NCBI GenBank assembly: GCA_023228465.1
Contig: JALOBC010000003.1
Coordinates: 62,001 to 126,000, forward strand
Origin: Dokdonella sp.
Lineage (GTDB): Bacteria > Pseudomonadota > Gammaproteobacteria > Xanthomonadales > Rhodanobacteraceae
Direction: 5' to 3'
Length of the DNA stretch: 64,000 nt
In this document: positions 45,483 through 55,109 of the stretch, piece after piece
Numbering within the stretch: position 1 is the stretch's first letter
How the letters are laid out: each line of letters opens with the position of its first letter
Program-made: the position numbers and the translations under genes
The notes under the pieces: generated by a model
The model's database searches: none
What the model saw: only the letters and a program-made list of their open reading frames with translations
What the model was told of the DNA's origin: nothing

Positions 45483-45822
45483 GGCAGGACTCCGGCAGTC
45501 TGGTCCAGATGATGAGGTGGCCAACGCGCAGCCGACTGCCCGCTACCTTGCACCCGCAGGCCCTTGCGTGCAAAGCCCGGGTTGCCAACGGCGCCAGCTG
45601 CTGCGGCGCGCAGCGTCTGGCGACACCAGGGCCAGCAATCACGGCGTGCACCGATGCCCGGGAGTCGGGCGCCGCAAGCCAACTCCGCTTCCCTTGCCAG
45701 TTTCCCGAATCGCGAAATTCATCAATGCGAGTGGAGGATTTTCTTGATATCCTGCGCCGGTCGCCGGGGCGAAACGCAGCGCGACGAGTGGCATTCATCA
45801 ATCATTTGAGGGGAACCATCGT
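45483..45822. other. Divergent intergenic region between ppc and the IPTL-tailed protein
   Basis: About 340 bases without a supportable gene. The short word ATTCATCAAT occurs twice in direct orientation (45717-45726 and 45793-45802), 76 bases apart and upstream of the gene at 45823, and could be a regulator site. A ribosome binding site, GAGGGGAA, lies just before the ATG at 45823. Confidence 0.4.
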
Positions 45823-46725
45823 ATGGCAAGCGGCTGGAATGTCGTAATCACAGGCCTGGCAGGCCTGTTTCTCGCTGCATCGGTAAATGCGCAGCCGAGT
45901 TCGTCCCGCGGTGAAGGGCCAAGCGGTATCGACAATACCGTGACGATCATGACCATCCAGAACCAGTTCGGCGGGCTCGGGCCAGCCGGCTCTGGCGTCG
46001 TCCGGGTCGATGAGTCGGCTTTCGTCGCCGGCTCGGGACTGATCCAGTTCAGTGAGGTCCCGCTCGGAACGACCAATCCGTCCTACGCGCCGGGCGACTA
46101 CGGTGGTGACGCGAGCAGCCCGAATGTCACGTTCGGAGGCTATTTCGATGGGCAGCGCATCGGCGTAGGTGCGGAATGTCCGCCGGGAGCGGCGCCGACC
46201 GGCTGTGTCGCCGGCAACGCGACCAACCCCCTTGCGCTCGATCCGGCATCGCCCGCCACGTTCACCGTCAATGACGGCGCCAACCCGACCTCGCCGGTAC
46301 TGAGCGGCACGCCTACGTTCAACGGCCCGATCGCGATCCTGTTCGACACCGACCAGGCCGGCGTCGGCCTGGATGGCGGCTTCTTCGATGATGCTAACAG
46401 CACCGCCATCACCGCCTTTGCGCGCGACGGGTCGGTGATCGGCTCGGTGACCAATGCCGGCACGGGGATCGAATTCCTGGGGCTGGTCACCGCCGATGGC
46501 AGCAACCGTATTGCCGGGCTCCTGTTCAGCCTGGTCGGCGCGGAAAGTGCCGGGTTTGCCATCGACAACCTGCGTTTCGGTACCCAGGGTCAGGTTGGCC
46601 CAGGCCCAGGGCCAGGCCCAGGGCCGGCAGTGTACGTGCCAGTGCCGACGCTCGACTATGCAGGCCTCGGGGCATTGCTGTTGCTGGTGGCGGGAATGGG
46701 TGCCTGGTTCGCCATCCGGCGCTGA
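45823..46725 (+). CDS. Exported protein with IPTL-type C-terminal sorting signal
   Basis: A 300-residue exported protein with a signal peptide ending VNA at about residue 23. The middle part is a beta-rich domain with no family I recognise. A glycine-proline spacer (GPGPGPGPGPA) leads to the C-terminal sequence VPTLDYAGLG, a 15-residue hydrophobic stretch and the basic end IRR. This is the tripartite layout of IPTL-CTERM proteins, which are processed by a dedicated exosortase-like transpeptidase. Asp-Tyr replaces the usual Ser-Glu-Trp after PTL. A terminator follows at 46754. Confidence 0.75.
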   Translation: MASGWNVVITGLAGLFLAASVNAQPSSSRGEGPSGIDNTVTIMTIQNQFGGLGPAGSGVVRVDESAFVAGSGLIQFSEVPLGTTNPSYAPGDYGGDASSPNVTFGGYFDGQRIGVGAECPPGAAPTGCVAGNATNPLALDPASPATFTVNDGANPTSPVLSGTPTFNGPIAILFDTDQAGVGLDGGFFDDANSTAITAFARDGSVIGSVTNAGTGIEFLGLVTADGSNRIAGLLFSLVGAESAGFAIDNLRFGTQGQVGPGPGPGPGPAVYVPVPTLDYAGLGALLLLVAGMGAWFAIRR

Positions 46726-46753
46726 CCCGGCGCGATCCTGAAACCCTGCGCGG

Positions 46754-46787
46754 CGGCAGGCCGGTGCCTGCCGTCGCGTTTTCTTTT
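46754..46787 (+). terminator. Rho-independent terminator
   Basis: The stem CGGCAGGC/GCCTGCCG (46754-46761 and 46766-46773) with loop CGGT is followed by TTTTCTTTT at 46779-46787. It ends the IPTL-tailed gene and separates it from ahcY. Confidence 0.85.
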
Positions 46788-46831
46788 GCAGGGCACGCAC
46801 ACTTCGTTATCGCTTCATCGCGAAGCAGCGA

Positions 46832-46837
46832 TATAAT
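46832..46837 (+). promoter_or_regulatory. -10 box of ahcY
   Basis: A perfect TATAAT stands at 46832-46837, and RNA would start near 46844, directly before the riboswitch. No clear -35 box is seen at 17 bases. A short inverted repeat GCTTC/GAAGC (46812-46816 and 46822-46826) lies just upstream. Confidence 0.65.
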
Positions 46838-46848
46838 CTACCCCTTCC

Positions 46849-46929
46849 CTGTCGAGGGGCGCTGCACGCTGGCCGCCGGATGGCGTCCGGACCCAGGCTC
46901 GGCAGGCGACCTGTTGTAACGGCGCCCGC
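46849..46929 (+). promoter_or_regulatory. SAH riboswitch upstream of ahcY
   Basis: The sequence fits the S-adenosylhomocysteine riboswitch. P1 pairs CTGTCGAG (46849-46856) with CTCGGCAG (46898-46905). The conserved GGGCGCTGC follows P1. The inner arm contains a hairpin CCGGA/TCCGG (46876-46880 and 46886-46890), and the conserved CCAGGCTCG closes the core. AACGGCGCCC at 46918-46927 supplies the pseudoknot partner GCGCCC (46922-46927) for GGGCGC (46857-46862). This class turns on genes for SAH removal when SAH is high, which matches the ahcY gene 68 bases downstream. Confidence 0.9.
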
Positions 46930-46997
46930 ACCACCCGACCCCGACGCCGCGGCGCGAGCATCGCGCCGGCATCGCCGTCCCGAACCCGAGCACGCCA

Positions 46998-48428
46998 ATG
47001 AACGCGCAACCCAAGACCTTTTCGACCGCCGGCGACTACAAGATCGCCGATATCAGCCTCGCCGACTGGGGCCGCAAGGAAATCGACATCGCCGAGCACG
47101 AGATGCCCGGCCTGATGTCCATCCGCCGCAAGTACGCGCCCGGCAAGCCACTCGCCGGCGTGCGCGTGACCGGCTCGCTGCACATGACCATCCAGACCGC
47201 GGTGCTGATCGAGACCCTGAAGGATCTCGGCGCCGACGTGCGCTGGGCCTCGTGCAACATCTTCTCCACCCAGGACCACGCCGCTGCCGCCATTGCCGAC
47301 ACTGGCACGCCGGTGTTCGCCTGGAAGGGCGAAACGCTGGAGGAATACTGGGACTGCACGCTGGCCGCGCTGTCCTTTCCCGGCGGCCAGGGCCCGCAAC
47401 TGGTCGTCGACGACGGCGGCGACGTCACCTTGCTCATCCACAAGGGCTACGAGCTGGAAAACGGCTCGGACTGGGTGGGCACACCGTCCGGCAATCACGA
47501 GGAACAGGTCATCAAGAACCTGCTCAAGCGCGTGCATGCCGAACGCCCGGGCTTCTGGCACGCCGTGGTCAGTGAATGGAAGGGCGTATCCGAAGAGACC
47601 ACCACCGGCGTCCACCGACTCTATCAATTGGCCGAAGCCGGCAAGCTGCTGGTGCCGGCGATCAACGTCAACGATTCGGTGACGAAATCCAAGTTCGACA
47701 ACCTCTACGGCTGCCGCGAATCGCTGGCCGATGGCCTCAAGCGCGCCATGGACGTGATGCTCGCCGGCAAGGTTGCCGTGGTGTGCGGCTATGGCGACGT
47801 CGGCAAGGGCTCGGCACATTCCCTGCGCGCCTACGGCGCGCGCGTGGTGGTGACGGAGATCGACCCCATCAATGCGCTGCAGGCGGCGATGGAAGGATTC
47901 GAAGTCAATACCGTCGAATCCACGCTCGGTCGTGGCGACATCTACGTCACCACCACCGGCAACAAGGACGTGCTGACGCTGGCCCACATGCAGGCCATGA
48001 AGGATCAGGCCATCGTCTGCAACATCGGCCACTTCGACAACGAAATCCAGGTCGATGCGCTGCACGCCAGCGGTGCCACGCACACCAACATCAAGCCACA
48101 GGTGGACAAGTTCACGTTCGCCAACGGCAACAGCATCTTCCTGCTCGCCGAAGGCCGCCTGGTGAACCTCGGCTGCGCCACCGGCCACCCAAGCTTCGTC
48201 ATGAGCAATTCCTTCTCCAACCAGACCCTGGCGCAGATGGATCTGTGGGCGCACAAGGACAGTTACGAGGCAAAGGTCTACATCCTGCCCAAGAAGCTGG
48301 ATGAGGAAGTCGCGCGTCTGCACCTGGAAAAGATCGGCGTGAAGCTCACCCGTCTCACCGCCGAGCAGGCCGCCTACCTGGGCGTACCGGTGGATGGCCC
48401 ATACAAGCCGGAGCATTACCGCTACTGA
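46998..48428 (+). CDS. ahcY: Adenosylhomocysteinase
   Basis: A 476-residue NAD-dependent hydrolase that splits SAH, the inhibitor left by all methyltransferases, into adenosine and homocysteine. It shows [15 protein letters not shown], the cysteine-containing [16 protein letters not shown], the NAD motif [16 protein letters not shown], and the C-terminal dimer tail with the lysine-tyrosine end KPEHYRY. Length and features are those of the proteobacterial enzyme with the 40-residue insert. It is controlled by the SAH riboswitch. Its presence makes the Pfs/LuxS route dispensable for SAH recycling. Confidence 0.97.
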   Translation: MNAQPKTFSTAGDYKIADISLADWGRKEIDIAEHEMPGLMSIRRKYAPGKPLAGVRVTGSLHMTIQTAVLIETLKDLGADVRWASCNIFSTQDHAAAAIADTGTPVFAWKGETLEEYWDCTLAALSFPGGQGPQLVVDDGGDVTLLIHKGYELENGSDWVGTPSGNHEEQVIKNLLKRVHAERPGFWHAVVSEWKGVSEETTTGVHRLYQLAEAGKLLVPAINVNDSVTKSKFDNLYGCRESLADGLKRAMDVMLAGKVAVVCGYGDVGKGSAHSLRAYGARVVVTEIDPINALQAAMEGFEVNTVESTLGRGDIYVTTTGNKDVLTLAHMQAMKDQAIVCNIGHFDNEIQVDALHASGATHTNIKPQVDKFTFANGNSIFLLAEGRLVNLGCATGHPSFVMSNSFSNQTLAQMDLWAHKDSYEAKVYILPKKLDEEVARLHLEKIGVKLTRLTAEQAAYLGVPVDGPYKPEHYRY

Positions 48429-48450
48429 GCCGCCACCACGAAGCTGGACA

Positions 48451-48477
48451 CGAACGGGCGCCGCATGCGCCCGTTCG
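48451..48477 (+). terminator. Long perfect hairpin after ahcY
   Basis: An 11-bp stem CGAACGGGCGC/GCGCCCGTTCG (48451-48461 and 48467-48477) with a five-base loop lies 22 bases after the ahcY stop. There is no T run, so termination may be partial. Confidence 0.6.
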
Positions 48478-48585
48478 CATTCCGGCACCCGGCATCGGTT
48501 GCCGACCGGCACACCGCGACACGGCAAGGGCGCATGCGCGCGTGCCGCCTGGACAACGAGCGAAACAACAGGAGCGGAGTTTGCA

Positions 48586-49728
48586 ATGAACCAGTCGCTT
48601 TCCAGCGTGGACCCGGACGGGCGCCTCGAATATTCCGTGGTCTTCAGCGACCGATCGCTCAACCACATGTCGAGGCTGTTCCAGGGCGTCATGCGCGATC
48701 TCTCAAGCACCCTGAAGGAGGTCTACAACGCCCATTCGCTGGCCATCGTGCCCGGCGGCGGCAGCTATGCCATGGAAGCGGTGGCGCGCCAGTTCGCCAC
48801 CGGCGAGCGGTGCCTGGTCATCCGCAACGGCTGGTTCAGCTTTCGCTGGAGCCAGATCCTGGAAGCCGGTCGGCTCGCCGCCGCCACCACGGTGCTCAAG
48901 GCACACCCGGCCGGCAGTGGCGATCAGGCGCCGTTTGCACCACCCCCGATCGATGCGGTGGTGGACGCCATCGCACGTGACCGGCCCGCCGTGGTATTTG
49001 CGCCGCACGTGGAGACGGCCTCCGGCATCCTGCTTGGCCGGGACTACCTTGCGGCCGTCGCACGCGCGACGCACGCGGCAGGCGGCCTGTTCGTGCTGGA
49101 CTGCATCGCCAGTGGCGCGCTATGGGTGGACATGCGCGACAGCGGCGTGGACGTGCTGCTCAGCGCACCGCAGAAGGGCTGGAGCTCCAGCGCCTGTGCC
49201 GGACTGGTGATGTTCTCCGAAGCCGCCGCGCAACGCCTGCCCCAGACCCGCGGCAGCAGTTTCGCGCTGGATCTCCAGGCCTGGCGGAACGTGATGGCAA
49301 GCTACGAGCAGGGCGGCCACAGCTACTACGCCACCTTGCCGACGGACGCCCTCAGGGTGTTGCGCGACAACGTGCTGGAAACGCGCGCGCTCGGTTGGCA
49401 GCACACCCGCGAACGTCAGCAGCGCCTTGGCGATGCGGTGCGCGAGCTGCTCGCGGCACGCGGTTACGCAAGTGTCGCCGCGCATGGCTGCGAAGCCCCG
49501 AGCGTGGTCGTCAGCTACACCGCCGATGAGGCCATGCACGATGGCAGCGCCTTCGCCGCACACAACGTACAGATTGCCGCCGGCGTGCCACTCGCCTGCG
49601 ATGAGCCGCCCGGGTTCAAGAGCTTCCGTGTCGGCCTGTTCGGCCTGGACAAGCTCTGGGACGTGGACGGCACCCTCGCGCGCTTCGCCGCCGCACTGGA
49701 TGCCGTCGAGGGACGAGGCCGGGCATAG
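48586..49728 (+). CDS. Class V aminotransferase (alanine-glyoxylate/serine-pyruvate type)
   Basis: A 380-residue PLP enzyme of fold type I, class V. The PLP lysine is K197 in SAPQKGWSSSACAG. The N-terminal VPGGGSYAMEAVARQF and the LFVLDCIASGALWVDMRDSG segment before the lysine also fit the family, with the PLP-contacting aspartate in LDC. Members interconvert alanine, serine and glyoxylate or act on phosphonates; the substrate here is not clear. The ATG at 48586 follows AGGAGCGGAG. It lies 157 bases after ahcY with a hairpin between them. Confidence 0.82.
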   Translation: MNQSLSSVDPDGRLEYSVVFSDRSLNHMSRLFQGVMRDLSSTLKEVYNAHSLAIVPGGGSYAMEAVARQFATGERCLVIRNGWFSFRWSQILEAGRLAAATTVLKAHPAGSGDQAPFAPPPIDAVVDAIARDRPAVVFAPHVETASGILLGRDYLAAVARATHAAGGLFVLDCIASGALWVDMRDSGVDVLLSAPQKGWSSSACAGLVMFSEAAAQRLPQTRGSSFALDLQAWRNVMASYEQGGHSYYATLPTDALRVLRDNVLETRALGWQHTRERQQRLGDAVRELLAARGYASVAAHGCEAPSVVVSYTADEAMHDGSAFAAHNVQIAAGVPLACDEPPGFKSFRVGLFGLDKLWDVDGTLARFAAALDAVEGRGRA

Positions 49729-49730
49729 TT

Positions 49731-52700
49731 TCACGACGCGGGTGCGACGACCAGCTTGGGTAGAACAACCAGCCAGCGATCGACCTTCGACGTCTCCCGG
49801 TATCCGGGCCGGTTCTGCGCCGCAGTCCACACCACCAGGCTGCCGACACTGGCCCGCAGCACCTTGCCGGGCGGGAGCCGGGTCGCCGCCGCCAGACGAC
49901 CGACGACCACGCCGTCGGCGGCGCGCAGTTCACGCCGGCCAGCGTGATCCTCGAAACCCAGCGCGTCGCCGACGCGCAGGCGCGCCAGCGCCTGATGCAC
50001 CGGGCTGGCGGCGGCGCAGCGGCCGGCGAAGCCAAGATCGACGTCACGCAATCCCAGCGACAGATGACGATGGGACAGGGCCGCCGGCAACGCGGTCGGC
50101 GTGACTGCGCTGGCACGCAGGATCGCCGCGCCTGCCAGTGCCGGGGTGAACGGGTTCGCACACCGCGCAGCCTGACACAGCAGCAGGGTTTCGCGCGCCC
50201 GGGTCATGCCCACGTAGTAGAGACGTCGCTCTTCGTCATCGCCTTCGCGCCACTCCCCGCCATCCAGCATGGCCACGTGGTTGAACTCGCTGCCCTTGGC
50301 ACCGTGTACCGTGCTGATGACCAGACCCTCGCCGCCGGCGCGGCGCACGTCCTGCGCAAACTCGAACAGGGCTTCGACGGCAGTGCCCGCCGGAATGCGC
50401 TCGCTACCCCAGGTGGCGGCCAGTTCATCGATGTACTGGCGCAGCAGGCCTTCCCACGGGTTGTCCGACCTGCCGCCGCGAAAGTGCCGCTCGAACCAGC
50501 GTACGAGCGACGCGCCGGACAGGCTGCGACCGGGCCGCGCGCGCAGCAGGTCGAGCAGGGCCCAGGTTTCACGAGTCTGGGTCAGCCGCGGCTGGCCTCG
50601 CGCGGCCTCCAGTTCGCGCACCGGCACGCCTGCCAGTTCACACCAGGCGCGCACCGGCTCGAGGCTGGCATGCTTGCGCGCCAGCACGGCGAAGCCTGAC
50701 CAGGAAATGCCCGGTGCCAAGGCACGGATGCGCTCCAGCTCCGCCATCACCTGCGCCGCCTGGGTGGTGGCATCGTCGTCCGTGGCGAGGACCATCACCC
50801 GTCCCTGGGCCAGCGCATCGTGCGCCGACCAGCGCCCGCCGGGCGGGTCATCCCGCCGCGCGTGGTTGATGCGGATGGGATGGTCGCGCTTGAGTCGATC
50901 CTGCGCCGCGCCCACGATGGCATTGGCGGCGGCGATGATGTGGCCGCTGGAACGGTAGTTTTCCACCAGGTATTCCGGAGCGGCCTCATAGTCGTCCTGG
51001 AAACGGCGGATGAAGGCGTTGCTGGTGCCGCGAAAGGCATAGATGTTCTGGTCGTCGTCGCCCACCGCGAGCAGGTCGAGCTTCGCTTCGGCATCGGCCA
51101 GGCGACGTCCAGCGAGCGCGCTGATCAGCCGATACTGGCGCTCGTCCACATCCTGGTATTCATCCACCAGGATGTGCCGGTAGCCTGCCAGCAGGCGCTC
51201 GCGCCGCGCCTCTTCATCGGGCAGATCCGGCACATCGCCCGCGGCGTCGGCACGCCGTCCTTCCAGCAGTGCCAGTGCATCGTCGAGGATGGCGTCGAAG
51301 TCCACCGGCTCGTCCTGCGTCCCGGCGGAGGCGGCAAAGCTGCGCCCGGTCAAGCGCAGCGCCAGCGCATGGTAGGTCAGCACGCTCACCCCGCGCGCGT
51401 CCGCGCCGACAAGGGCGACGAGGCGCTGGCGAATCTCCCACGCAGCGGCGCGGTTATAGGCCAGCACCAGCACGCTTTCGGCCGCTTCGCGCTGGATGCG
51501 CACCAGGTACGCAACGCGGTGCACGATGACGCGCGTCTTGCCTGAACCGGGTCCGGCCAGCACCAGGCGATTGGCATCCTCCTCGCCGGTGACCAGCGCC
51601 TGCTGCACGGGGTGGCGCAGATCCTCGACGATGCGCTGCCAGGATTCATGTGTCGTGGCGCGTTCGAGGATTTCGCGGCGGCCGGCGAAGTAGCGACGGA
51701 TGAAGGCCTGGCGCGGCAGGCTGAAATAGGCGAGCACGAAGGCCAGCGCGTCGGACAGCCTGGCCAGGCCAAGGCGCGCATACTCCTGAATGACGTGCAC
51801 CTGGAAGTTCTTTTCGCGGTAATGATCGGCCAAGGGCACGTAATCCGCCTGGCTGAACTGGCGCCGCCGCGCATCTGCTTGCAAATGCAGGGTCATGGCT
51901 GCGCGGAACACGCTTTTGCCACGATCCAGGATGAGGACGCCATTGTCGTGCAGGTACAGCAAGCCCGCTTCGATCGCCAGCGGCACGTCCTTCAGACCCG
52001 GGCCGATGGCCAGGTCGTTCTTCAAGGCGGTCTCCAGTTCGCCCGCCTTGCATACCACGCGCAGGTCCGCGCCGCGCAGCTGCGGCGCCAATTGACCGAG
52101 CAGGGCCTGCATCAGCACCCCGGCCACCTCGCGGCGGCGCGCGGCGATCTCCACGATCTCGGCCCAGCTGCGACGCAGCCGCACGCGCAGGATCTCGCGG
52201 TGCAGTACGCGCACGTCGAACAGGGGCCGCCGCGCGCCCTCGCCGTCACCGAACGGGCGCGCCAGTGAGCGCACAATGGCGAGCAGGCCATCGGCCTGGC
52301 CCGTGCCATCGACGGCCTCGGCCACGCGCTGGCGCAAGGCGCGCAGGTCCATGCCCTGCCAGCCTTCCTCGGCGGCATCCGGCGCCAACTCCGGCAGGAT
52401 GCCGAGCAGCGCCGCCTCGGCCGCGCACAGCACCTGGAAGCGCTGCAACGAGGCGTCGGGGATGCCGTGGCGCAGGAGCACGGTCATCTCGATGTCGTTG
52501 GCGAGGATCTCCAGCCGATCGAGCTCGCGCAGCATCTCCAGGCAGCGCGCCGGCGGCACGCCCAGCCGCACGGCGAGGTCATCGGTGCTGAGCCCCTCGT
52601 CATCGTCGGCGTTGACGAGTTCGCTGACCAGTTGCCGGTAGCCGTCACGCATGGCGGCCGAAAGATCGGCCCGTGCAAGGCGCTGGTCGGCCGCCTCCAG

Positions 52701-54908
52701 CGAGTTGACCCGCAGGCTGCCGGGGAACACGCGCACGTGGTTCTCGTTGCGTTCCAGCAGGCGCGCCCGCTCGAGCCAGGCCACGGCTGCGCGCACGCGG
52801 GTATCGGCATCGCGCTCGCCCAGCTCGATGCTGAGGCTGGCCGGTCCGCCGGCCAGGATCTCGCCCGGGGTGACGACCACCGCGTCGCTGCGCAGACGCG
52901 CGGAATAGCGTCGCAGGCTGCGCAGAATGCCGGCGATATCGCGCCGCGACAGGCGCGAGCGGGCGGCGATGGAAAACTGCTTCTCGACGTCCCGCTGGTC
53001 ATACAGCAGGACGCAGCGTGCCTGCTCGTTGTCGCGTCCCGCGCGTCCCGCCTCCTGCAGGTAGTTTTCCAGCGAGCCGGGCATCTCGGCGTGTACCACC
53101 AGGCGCACGTTGGGCTTGTCCACGCCCATGCCGAACGCGTTGGTCGCCACGATCACCCGCAATCGATTGGCGATGAAGTCCTGCTGGATGTCCTTTTTCA
53201 ACCCTGCTTCCAGGCCGGCGTGGAAATGCGCGCAGGCCCAGCCGGCATCCTTGAGGCCGGCCGCCAGCTCCTCGCAGCGCTTGCGCGTGGCCGCGAACAC
53301 GATCGCGCCACCCACCGGATCGGCCAGTTCGTGGCGCAGCAGCGACTGGATCAGGGGCAGCTTTTCGGCCGCCGTGGCCTGCATCACTTCATACTGCAGG
53401 TTGGCGCGCTCGTGGCCACCGTCGAAAACCTCCAGCTCGACGCCGAGCGCCTCGCGGAAGTGCTTGCGCAGATCCTCCACCACCTCGCGTCGCGCGGTCG
53501 CCGTGTAACACCACACCGGGGCAAGGTCGGCAGCGTGATGCGTACGGATGTGGCGCGATACGTAGAGATAGTCGGGCCGGAAGTCGTTGCCCCAGCGGGA
53601 CAGGCAGTGCGCCTCGTCGAACACCCAGGCGGCAATCTCGCGGTGGCGGATGGCTTAGGGGAAGCTGCGATTGCGAAACTGCTCGGGCGACACCAGCACC
53701 ACGCCCACGTCGCCCAGGCGCAGCCCATCGAGCACCACGCGCCGCTCGGGCATGCTGAGCAGGCCGTTGAGCGCGGCCGTCGTATAGACGCCCTGGCGGA
53801 CCAGGTTGTCCACCTGGTCCTTCATCAGCGACTGCAGCGGGGAAACGATGACCGTCAGGCCACCGTTGCGCCAGTGGCTGGAGAGGCCCGGCAACTGGTA
53901 GCAGAGCGACTTGCCACCCCCGGTCGGCAGGATGGCCAGCAGGGAACGACGCGCGTAGGCGGCTCGCACGATCGCCTCCTGCAGCGAACCGCCCTCCGCC
54001 GTGCGTGGCTCGGCGCGGAAGCTGGCAAAGCCGAAATGACGTTCGAGCTCGCGCCGCGGATCCATGCGCTCGCGGCAATAACCGCATGCGGCGGCCTGGC
54101 AGGCGGTATCGCGCAATCGCCGCTGCAGTTCGCGCACCCGCGGGAACTGCAGGCGCACCCACGGCGGGATCACCGAATTGCCGCCGCTCACGCGCAACCA
54201 GGCCAGCAGATAGGCCAGCGGCAGGGCCAACTCCGGATCGGCCAGGCACGCGTCCAGTACCGCGTCGACCTGGGTGGCGCACACCTTGCCGGTCACCAGC
54301 CGCGCCAGCGCAGCACGCACGTGGTGCATGGGCGGCACCAGGGCATGCCGCAGCACGGCGAAAAGGGCGCCCACGCCCAGGCGACGGTCGCAGTTCAGCA
54401 GGTAGTGATGGCAGGCGAGTTCATCGGCCGATTCGCGACCGAGCACCTCGAACGCCTGCTTCTGTTCATGCCACAGCTGCAGCGCGAGTCTGGCATCGCG
54501 CAGGGGATCGCTGCGCGCATCGCGCACCAGCCTGTAGTCCTTGACCAGGCGGTGATAGGGGTTCTGCGGGAAGGCGATGGGCGACAGCAGCAGCGTGTCC
54601 ACTACCGGCAGGTCGTGCAACCGCAAGCTGGGAAAGTGCCGGGCCAGCACGGGCAGGTCATGCTGCAGGATGTTGTGGCCAAGTACGCATGCGGCGCCCT
54701 GCGCGAGCGCATCCAACCGCCCGGCCGCCTCTTCGCAGGCGCGGCGCGACAGCGCCAGCAGTTCCACGCCGGTGTCGCTGCGCCAGGCGGCGAGCTTGTG
54801 CAGGCGGAACGGATCGTCATGCGCCGTCTCGATGTCGATACACAGGGCACGCGGAGCAAACGGGGCTCTCGCGGCGCCCACGTTGGCCCGATCAGTGGCG
54901 ATGGCCAT
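49731..54908 (-). pseudogene. Giant exonuclease-RecQ-UvrD helicase gene interrupted by an in-frame TAA at 53655-53657
   Basis: One frame runs from the ATG at 54908 to 49731, about 1725 codons, with a single TAA at 53657-53655. The first 417 residues hold a DEDD-type 3'-5' exonuclease domain (CIDIETAHDD, LGHNILQHDLPVL, DPLRDARLALQL) and the first part of a RecQ helicase with Walker A LPTGGGKSLCYQL. Directly after the stop the RecQ part continues with DEAHCLSRWGNDFRPDY and YLQEAGRAGRD. Further on comes a UvrD/Rep-type helicase with AGPGSGKTRVIVHR, ILVDEYQDVDERQYR, GDDDQNIYAFRG and YYVGMTRARETLLL. A CAA to TAA change would explain the stop. The RecQ unit is split; the UvrD part could still be made from an internal start such as the GTG at 53624. 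It ends two bases from the converging aminotransferase gene. Confidence 0.85.
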
Positions 54909-55109
54909 GGCGGGTGGATTCCCGATCTGGATTCAAGGCGGGCCTGTTTGCCGGTGCGTCAACCAAGACAGGCAGGCATGATAAACATCCTGCGTCGGAG
55001 GCGGGCGCCGACCTGACGCCATTGCGCGGCATCGCTGGCGTGACTTTCGTCCGATGATGTCGCACCGTGCGGGCGTTACGCTGCGTCATCTCAAGGGGAA
55101 GCCATCGCG
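54909..55109. other. Divergent intergenic region
   Basis: About 200 bases between the helicase gene and the DUF885 gene. The ribosome binding site AAGGGGAAG precedes the ATG at 55110. No clear promoter pair was found by eye. Confidence 0.4.

Noticed and set aside
42042-45512. Open frame of 1156 codons on the plus strand
   Set aside because: It is antisense to ppc and only joins the metK remnant to reverse-strand sequence. ppc carries all catalytic motifs, and the plus frame has no family features beyond the remnant.
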